DNA from: an uncultured Eubacteriales bacterium
GTDB lineage: Bacteria > Bacillota_A > Clostridia > Saccharofermentanales > Saccharofermentanaceae
DNA: 8,516 bases
Reading direction: 5' to 3'
Assembly: GCA_900313405.1 (NCBI GenBank)
Contig: OMQY01000001.1
Span: 1 to 8,516, forward strand
The position numbers were made by a program, and so were the translations under genes. A model generated the notes under the pieces. The model was not told the origin of the DNA. It saw only the letters and a program-made list of their open reading frames with translations, and did not search any database. Of this stretch, positions 4,397 through 8,516 are shown piece after piece. Position 1 is the stretch's first letter. Each line of letters opens with the position of its first letter.

Positions 4397-7225
4397 CTAT
4401 TTCCTTACGAACCTGAATATGTTGCTCTTATCATCCTCGGAGAGGGAACGGATGTATTCCAGGTACATCGCAGAGACATAATCGTCTTTACCTTCTGACG
4501 CGAGTCTCTCGAGTGCCTTCGCGGCGTCGTCCCTTCGTCCGAGCTGGAACAGTCTCATCGCTTCCCTGAACTCCAGACTGTTGCCCGCACGCTTTTCCTT
4601 CTCGTCATCCTTCAGGCAGTCGAGCACCTCATATACGCCCTTGACCTCGTTGACTCCGGCTACCTGTATCATGCCGAGATAGCGCAGGCCGAGTTCGTCG
4701 GGAGCGGTCAAGCGGTCAACCGTGTCCTTCGAGACAAGGATAGCCGTCTTGTATTGTTTTGTCAGCGACTCGAGTCTAGAGGAGAGATTGACCGTATCCG
4801 AGATAACAGTGCCGGACAGACGCTCGCTCTCACCGACGATACCGATCATGGCCATGCCCGTGTGAATGCCGATACCGATATTGATATCACTTACGTTCAG
4901 CTCCTTGGCGGTGGACGGATCGAGTACGATGGCACGGTACAGATCAATGCCGCATGCGACGGCATCGTCGGGGTTCTCGAAAAGAGCCATAACGGCATCT
5001 CCGATATACTTGTCGATAAATCCGTTGTGCTCGCGTACGATCGGACCTGCCTTGCCGTAGATCGTGTTGACGAAGGCAAAATTCTCTTTGGCTGTCATGA
5101 TCTCGGAGTTGATCGAGAAGGAACGGATATCGCAGAAGAGGACCGTCAGTTCGCGGCTGCTCGCATCACCCAGCGTAAGGTCGGTGAAGCTCTCTTTGCC
5201 CAGGTATTCGCGGAACCTCTCGGGAACAAACTTATAGTAGAACTTCTCGGTACGGTCTTTCTCTTCGAAAGAGTGTTCGAGGCTTATGGCCATATTGTTG
5301 ACCCGGTCGCATATCTGTCCCAGCTCGTCCTTCGATTTGTAGTTGATTCGCGCAGAGAGATCGCCGTCCTCGATGCTCTTGACCGTCTTGGTGGCTTTCT
5401 TAATGACTCTGGTTATCATGAGCATGGATAATACGATCAGCACCGTGAGCACGACGATGATCAGGATGCAGTAGAGTGCGATCTTGGTCCAGATCTCGGC
5501 TCTGGAGTCGTACAGGAATTCGATGTCTTCGGAAACCTTCAGATAGTATGTTCCGCCGGAATCCGCTCCGCCGATACGGCCGTAGGCAGCTATGGTACTG
5601 TCCGTTATGGCATCATAACCGGTAAGGCCGCTCATATTGCTCGCCAGATAAAGATCCGCCGTATCATCAAAATCGTCATCCAAAGATTCTTCTACCTGCA
5701 TCGGCATCGTAAGCTTATTATCAGCTGCGAGAACATGAGCAAGACCGTCTTCGTCCCTGTAAATAACGGAGAACTCATATCCCTCACTCCAATCGGAGTC
5801 AGAGCCCAATGCGACCAGTCGTTTCCTGAGCTCACTATATGCAGCGCCGGTGTCTTCGTTCGCCTCCATCAGCTTCGAGAAGTCATATCCCGTGAAGTTG
5901 TCGGTGGCAAGGTCGCATATCATGGTTATGTCTTTCTCGATATCCTGCTTATTCTGTGAATCCGTGTATCTGTATACGGATACGGCAAGTACGATCGTAA
6001 GTATGATGAAGACCGGCAATGATACTATGAGCTGCTTATACAGAAGTGTCTTCTTACGGATTATGAGATTGATGATAAGTCCTATGAGGGGCAGAATAAA
6101 CAGATAGCTTGCCCAGTAGGCTATGTACATTAACGGCGTAATGTTAGGTCTTAACACAACATCTCTGAGTGTCAGTTCACCGTCAGAATATGCGAGCAGA
6201 CCGTTCTCGTAACAGACAACGAGAGTGTCATGGGATGCGCCCGCCGGACGATAGGAATCGATGTTGATAAAATCTCCGGGGTCGTCGATCATTCCGTCAG
6301 TATCAAATACTTCCGTCAGTTCACCGTCCTCCAGAAGATACACGGTGACGGGATCTGAATCGACGGCCACATAGAGCTTGCCGTCAGATATTACGGCAGC
6401 GTTAAAGTACGGAGCATTGTCATCCGAAGGATCAAAGTGGTAGATGCTCTCGCCGATCGGCTCATTGAATCCGACGTCGTATACCTCGCCGTTACTCCTC
6501 ATGAAGAGAAAAGAACCGTCGATCGGGATCACATCGACCGTATAAGTCCCGTTCGGATCCGTAGTATATGTATTGCTCGTGCTGACAGAGAGATCAGTTG
6601 TATCGATCGAGTACAGAGTAACCCCGTTTGCTTCGATCTTCGCGAAAGTAACATGCCCGTCAAAGTAGTGAAGCCGGCTCAATACCGCTCCGCCCATCTT
6701 GTCCGATGAACCGGTCTCAAAGGTAAGTATCTTGTCTGTCATTCTGTAGTTCGGGGATACTCGGACCAGATAGTCTCCCTTATCTTCATTGCATAAGACA
6801 TAGATCTCTCCGCTGTCTGCCAGCGCAATGTTCCCGGGTATCGATAACCCGCTGGGGTTCAGACCGGTATTAGTCAAATATCCGATACCGCAATACCCCT
6901 GTTCACCTGTATCCACATTGATGACGGATGCTACTCCGTTCGGATTCTGATAGCAGACTACCGCCATATCTCCGTTCTCATTGATCGAGAAAGGCACGAC
7001 ATTATGAAGCGGGTACTCATGTATGAATTGATCACTCTCGTCGGTAGGAACTGCGATATAACGATACAGGGGCGTAAAGTAAGTAACCCCCAAAGACAAA
7101 AGAAACAGGATAACCGACGCCAGCAGAAGCCAACGCGCTTTACCGCATGTCTTATGAATTACCTTTTTTATGGCTTTAATGATCTTCATGTACTTGTAAT
7201 TATACCATGGAACAAAAACGTTCAC
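4397..7225 (-). CDS. Dual-sensor membrane adenylate cyclase: propeller, Cache-like, HAMP, class III catalytic domain
   Basis: This 942-residue protein has TM1 (about 32-50), then an extracytoplasmic region (65-358) of about six repeated strand units such as SGEIYVLC, DGKLYVAVDS and NGLLAYSDGE, read as a beta-propeller. TM2 (366-389), a short basic cytoplasmic loop and TM3 (398-417) follow. Next come a second outside domain (420-578, Cache-like, weak call), TM4 (582-604), HAMP (about 603-656) and a class III cyclase domain (690-835). Metal aspartates are D699 (FCDIRSF) and D743 (YIGDA). K739 and D810 are the pair typical of ATP rather than GTP, and N813 and R817 are the transition-state residues, so it should make cAMP. 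The tail (885-925) resembles one TPR-like helical pair. Two starts compete: GTG 7225, with AGGAG 4 bases upstream (used here), and ATG 7189, which has no ribosome site. The ligand and cAMP target are unknown. Confidence 0.9.
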   Translation of the reverse strand: MNVFVPWYNYKYMKIIKAIKKVIHKTCGKARWLLLASVILFLLSLGVTYFTPLYRYIAVPTDESDQFIHEYPLHNVVPFSINENGDMAVVCYQNPNGVASVINVDTGEQGYCGIGYLTNTGLNPSGLSIPGNIALADSGEIYVLCNEDKGDYLVRVSPNYRMTDKILTFETGSSDKMGGAVLSRLHYFDGHVTFAKIEANGVTLYSIDTTDLSVSTSNTYTTDPNGTYTVDVIPIDGSFLFMRSNGEVYDVGFNEPIGESIYHFDPSDDNAPYFNAAVISDGKLYVAVDSDPVTVYLLEDGELTEVFDTDGMIDDPGDFINIDSYRPAGASHDTLVVCYENGLLAYSDGELTLRDVVLRPNITPLMYIAYWASYLFILPLIGLIINLIIRKKTLLYKQLIVSLPVFIILTIVLAVSVYRYTDSQNKQDIEKDITMICDLATDNFTGYDFSKLMEANEDTGAAYSELRKRLVALGSDSDWSEGYEFSVIYRDEDGLAHVLAADNKLTMPMQVEESLDDDFDDTADLYLASNMSGLTGYDAITDSTIAAYGRIGGADSGGTYYLKVSEDIEFLYDSRAEIWTKIALYCILIIVVLTVLIVLSMLMITRVIKKATKTVKSIEDGDLSARINYKSKDELGQICDRVNNMAISLEHSFEEKDRTEKFYYKFVPERFREYLGKESFTDLTLGDASSRELTVLFCDIRSFSINSEIMTAKENFAFVNTIYGKAGPIVREHNGFIDKYIGDAVMALFENPDDAVACGIDLYRAIVLDPSTAKELNVSDINIGIGIHTGMAMIGIVGESERLSGTVISDTVNLSSRLESLTKQYKTAILVSKDTVDRLTAPDELGLRYLGMIQVAGVNEVKGVYEVLDCLKDDEKEKRAGNSLEFREAMRLFQLGRRDDAAKALERLASEGKDDYVSAMYLEYIRSLSEDDKSNIFRFVRK
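7199..7207 (-). promoter_or_regulatory. Extended -10 element inside the cyclase 5' end (alternative, near-leaderless start)
   Basis: The minus strand reads TGGTATAAT, a perfect -10 box (7199-7204) with an extended TG. It would start RNA near 7191-7193, only 2-4 bases before the in-frame ATG at 7189, making a near-leaderless message for a cyclase 12 residues shorter. The -35 position (7222-7227, TCGTGA) is poor. If the GTG at 7225 is used instead, this match lies inside the coding region and may be chance. Confidence 0.35.
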
Positions 7226-7458
7226 GATACTCCTACAACCTCTGCGAAACCACTATATATGGTTTTGATTATAAAGGAAAAAGATACTCCGTCACTTACT
7301 ATAATGACAATAGACCTGACTACATTTCGTTTGCAGAATTCTACAAACGTCCCATTGATGTTAAAAGTATAGACGAACTGCTCAAAGTCAAAATTGGTAG
7401 TTTTTCTCTCGAGCAGGTCATAGGTAGTCTACCTGACTCCGCTTTCGATATCTACTGA
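7207..7458 (+). CDS. Small hypothetical protein, 83 residues, divergent to the cyclase
   Basis: The frame opens at the ATG in CCATGG and reads 83 residues: a Tyr/Asp/Lys-rich first half (YGFDYKGKRYSVTYYNDNRP, 18-37), then a stretch that could form amphipathic helices (SIDELLKVKI, SLEQVIGSL). There is no membrane segment, no signal peptide and only one Met. I do not recognise a family. In favour of a real gene: a full-length open frame fills the gap, and an 11-base hairpin begins 6 bases after the stop, between it and the convergent pflA. Against: no ribosome site precedes the ATG, no in-frame start lies upstream before the TGA at 7180, and it overlaps the cyclase by 19 bases if the GTG start is used. 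Codon use differs from its neighbours: all seven Lys are AAA and only one of seven Ile is ATC. It may be a recent arrival, a remnant, or not translated. Confidence 0.42.
   Translation: MEQKRSRYSYNLCETTIYGFDYKGKRYSVTYYNDNRPDYISFAEFYKRPIDVKSIDELLKVKIGSFSLEQVIGSLPDSAFDIY
7230..7236 (-). promoter_or_regulatory. Shine-Dalgarno site supporting the GTG start of the cyclase
   Basis: GTAGGAG on the minus strand ends 4 bases before the GTG at 7225. The spacing is short, but pflA in this window also has only 4 bases between GGAGG and its ATG. This is the main reason for preferring the longer cyclase. Confidence 0.5.
7268..7295 (-). promoter_or_regulatory. Candidate promoter for the cyclase, inside the divergent small ORF
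   Basis: TATAAT (7268-7273) is preceded after 16 bases by GTGACG (7290-7295, four of six bases of the -35 consensus). Transcription would begin near 7261, about 36 bases before the GTG at 7225 with AGGAG in between, the same layout as the other genes here. It overlaps the small plus-strand ORF. Confidence 0.4.
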
Positions 7459-7463
7459 ACTAC

Positions 7464-7494
7464 AATCCCCCGATTGATACACTATCGGGGGATT
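7464..7494. terminator. Hairpin between convergent small ORF and pflA, likely bidirectional terminator
   Basis: AATCCCCCGAT (7464-7474) and ATCGGGGGATT (7484-7494) form a perfect 11-base stem with a 9-base loop. It lies 6 bases after the small ORF stop and 12 bases after the pflA stop, where a shared terminator would be. Neither side carries a real T-run (plus side CTATCATCTC, minus side GTAGTTCAG), so it may protect RNA ends or be a weak terminator. Confidence 0.6.
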
Positions 7495-7505
7495 CTATCA
7501 TCTCG

Positions 7506-8249
7506 CTATTCACTCTTATAGCTGTCCGTCTTCAGTATCTTGTTGGCATTCTCGACCCTCTCCTTGGTCGGCGGGTCGATCCCCTCCAGCTCATAAGGGA
7601 TCCCGAGCGTCTGCCACTTGTGGATACCCAGTGTGTGGTACGGCAGGACTTCGACCTTTTTCACTGTCTTAAGGGTATCTATAAAGTCTGCCAGACGTGT
7701 CAGGTATTCGTCAGTATCATTGCGTTCAGGCACGAGCACATGACGGATCCACATGTCCTTGCCCGTATCCGACAGGTATGTCGCCATGTCCAGGATATTC
7801 CTGTTAGTACACTTGGTAAGAGTCCTGTGTCCTTCTTCATCTATATGCTTTATATCCAGCATAACAAGATCGGTATATTTCATAAGCTCGGCAAACTTGG
7901 ATGCAAATGGCTCCGTTGTCGAGTAGGGCGCGCCTGAAGTATCGATGCAGGTATTTATGTTCATCGCCTTTGCCTTCTTAAACAGCTCGATAAGGAAGTC
8001 GATCTGCATCAAAGGTTCTCCGCCGCTGACGGTAATTCCACCCTTATCGCCCCAGTAGGCTCTATAACGGACTGCCTTCTCGAGCAGCTCGTCAGCGGTA
8101 TACTCTGTACCGTCCTTCATCACCCAGGTATCCGGATTATGACAGAACTGACAACGCATGGGACATCCGCTGAAAAAGATGATATATCTGACACCGGGAC
8201 CGTCAACCGATCCAAAACTCTCTAAAGAATGAATGTAACCTTTAAGCAT
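7506..8249 (-). CDS. pflA: Pyruvate formate-lyase activating enzyme (radical SAM)
   Basis: This 247-residue cytoplasmic radical-SAM enzyme reductively cleaves S-adenosylmethionine and abstracts hydrogen from the active-site glycine of pyruvate formate-lyase, creating the glycyl radical. The 4Fe-4S cysteines are C29, C33 and C36 in GCPMRCQFCHNP, the same positions and spacing as E. coli PflA. The SAM-binding GGEP motif is at 76-79 (VSGGEPL), and the start GYIHSLESFGSVDGPGVR is typical of the family. The length matches E. coli PflA (246). The ATG at 8247-8249 is set by GGAGGG (8253-8258) just upstream; an in-frame TTG at 8264 lies before that site and is rejected. It follows pflB on the same strand after 71 bases holding a promoter and a hairpin, so it may be made both with pflB and on its own at lower level. 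It needs strict anaerobiosis. Confidence 0.97.
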   Translation of the reverse strand: MLKGYIHSLESFGSVDGPGVRYIIFFSGCPMRCQFCHNPDTWVMKDGTEYTADELLEKAVRYRAYWGDKGGITVSGGEPLMQIDFLIELFKKAKAMNINTCIDTSGAPYSTTEPFASKFAELMKYTDLVMLDIKHIDEEGHRTLTKCTNRNILDMATYLSDTGKDMWIRHVLVPERNDTDEYLTRLADFIDTLKTVKKVEVLPYHTLGIHKWQTLGIPYELEGIDPPTKERVENANKILKTDSYKSE

Positions 8250-8266
8250 ATTCCCTCCAAACAATA

Positions 8267-8292
8267 AGCGGCTGCCCTGGCGGACAGCCGCT
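8267..8292 (-). terminator. Hairpin between pflB and pflA (attenuator or pflB RNA 3' end)
   Basis: On the minus strand AGCGGCTGTCC pairs with GGGCAGCCGCT (one G-T wobble) around a 4-base loop, followed by TATTGTTT, a poor T-tract. It lies after the pflB stop, inside the leader of any RNA from the pflA promoter, and ends 8 bases before the pflA ribosome site. It could partly stop pflB transcripts, stabilise their 3' end, or modulate pflA translation, all fitting a high PflB to PflA ratio. Confidence 0.65.
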
Positions 8293-8305
8293 CTGAACTG
8301 ATCAG

Positions 8306-8334
8306 ATTATATCAGTAATATCACATTCTGTCGT
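8306..8334 (-). promoter_or_regulatory. Promoter of pflA, inside the 3' end of pflB
   Basis: ACGACA (8329-8334, four of six bases of the -35 consensus) is 17 bases from a perfect TATAAT (8306-8311), which also has the extended TG (TGATATAAT). Predicted start is near 8299, inside the palindrome CTGATCAG (8298-8305). The leader of about 50 bases contains the intercistronic hairpin. The core TACTGATATAAT also occurs in the DUF308 promoter. Confidence 0.6.
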
Positions 8335-8516
8335 GACATGTTCTCGAGATAACGTCGAGCTGCTGCTCCTTTGTCAGGTCGATGAACTTAACGGCATATC
8401 CGGATACACGGATAGTGAAGTTAGCGTACTCTTCCTTCTCGGGATGCTCCATAGCGTCGATCAGCTTCTCTGTGCCGAAGACGTTAACGTTGAGGTGATG
8501 AGCGCCCTGTGCGAAG
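8321..8516 (-). CDS. pflB: Pyruvate formate-lyase (formate C-acetyltransferase), C-terminal 64 residues
   Basis: The gene enters from the right edge and ends at TGA 8321-8323. The 64 visible residues include the family-typical [20 protein letters not shown] and the glycyl-radical loop [10 protein letters not shown], then [13 protein letters not shown], closely like the end of E. coli PflB. The radical glycine is the GGA codon at 8399-8401. The enzyme converts pyruvate plus CoA to acetyl-CoA plus formate in anaerobic fermentation; the active-site cysteines lie outside the window. Codon use is highly biased (all four Ile are ATC, all four Lys are AAG), as expected for an abundant protein. PflA next door installs the radical. 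One variation is a C-terminal CHDRM instead of the usual short tail. Identification is secure although only the end is present. Confidence 0.97.
   Translation of the reverse strand, partial: FAQGAHHLNVNVFGTEKLIDAMEHPEKEEYANFTIRVSGYAVKFIDLTKEQQLDVISRTCHDRM

Noticed and set aside
4754..5431. A 225-codon plus-strand frame inside the cyclase gene
   Set aside because: It is antisense to the conserved HAMP and catalytic domain, has no recognisable domain and no promoter or ribosome site context.

Overview
The window looks like chromosomal DNA from an anaerobic, fermentative, low-to-mid GC Gram-positive bacterium, most likely a gut or rumen Clostridia. This rests on a glycyl-radical pyruvate formate-lyase (PFL) with its activase, purine-rich Shine-Dalgarno (SD) sites close to most starts, sigma-A-type promoters with short leaders, and no mobile elements. 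The species cannot be named from the sequence alone. No rRNA, tRNA, CRISPR, insertion sequence or phage gene was seen.

Left block (1-2028, minus strand): a tightly packed moxR operon. A TTGACG-N17-TAAAAT promoter drives a complete MoxR AAA+ ATPase. The ATPase overlaps a short DUF58 protein by 4 bases, and that overlaps by 17 bases the start of a membrane protein running off the left edge. This is the usual MoxR / DUF58 (VWA-like) / membrane-protein chaperone module. Just upstream (2068-2670) is a separately promoted six-helix DUF308 membrane protein.

Middle (2671-4396): an AT-rich divergent promoter region, then on the plus strand a 12-helix MFS transporter of the oxalate/formate antiporter (OFA) family. 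It is strongly codon-biased and ends at a canonical intrinsic terminator.

Right block (4397-8516, minus strand except one small ORF): a 942-residue membrane adenylate cyclase has two different extracytoplasmic sensor regions, a beta-propeller-like domain and a Cache-like domain, followed by HAMP, a class III catalytic domain with all six key residues, and a short helical tail. Divergent to it is a lone 83-residue ORF of unusual composition. A hairpin separates that ORF from the convergent pflA. Then come pflA (complete) and the 3' end of pflB with its RVSGYAV glycyl-radical motif. A strong extended -10 promoter and a hairpin lie between pflB and pflA.

Working picture (inference): PFL makes formate, the OFA transporter nearby may move formate or a related anion, and the cyclase reads an outside signal into cAMP. 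Nothing proves these are one pathway. I found no clearly undescribed multi-gene system. The strongest novelty candidates are the dual-sensor cyclase and the small divergent ORF at its 5' end.
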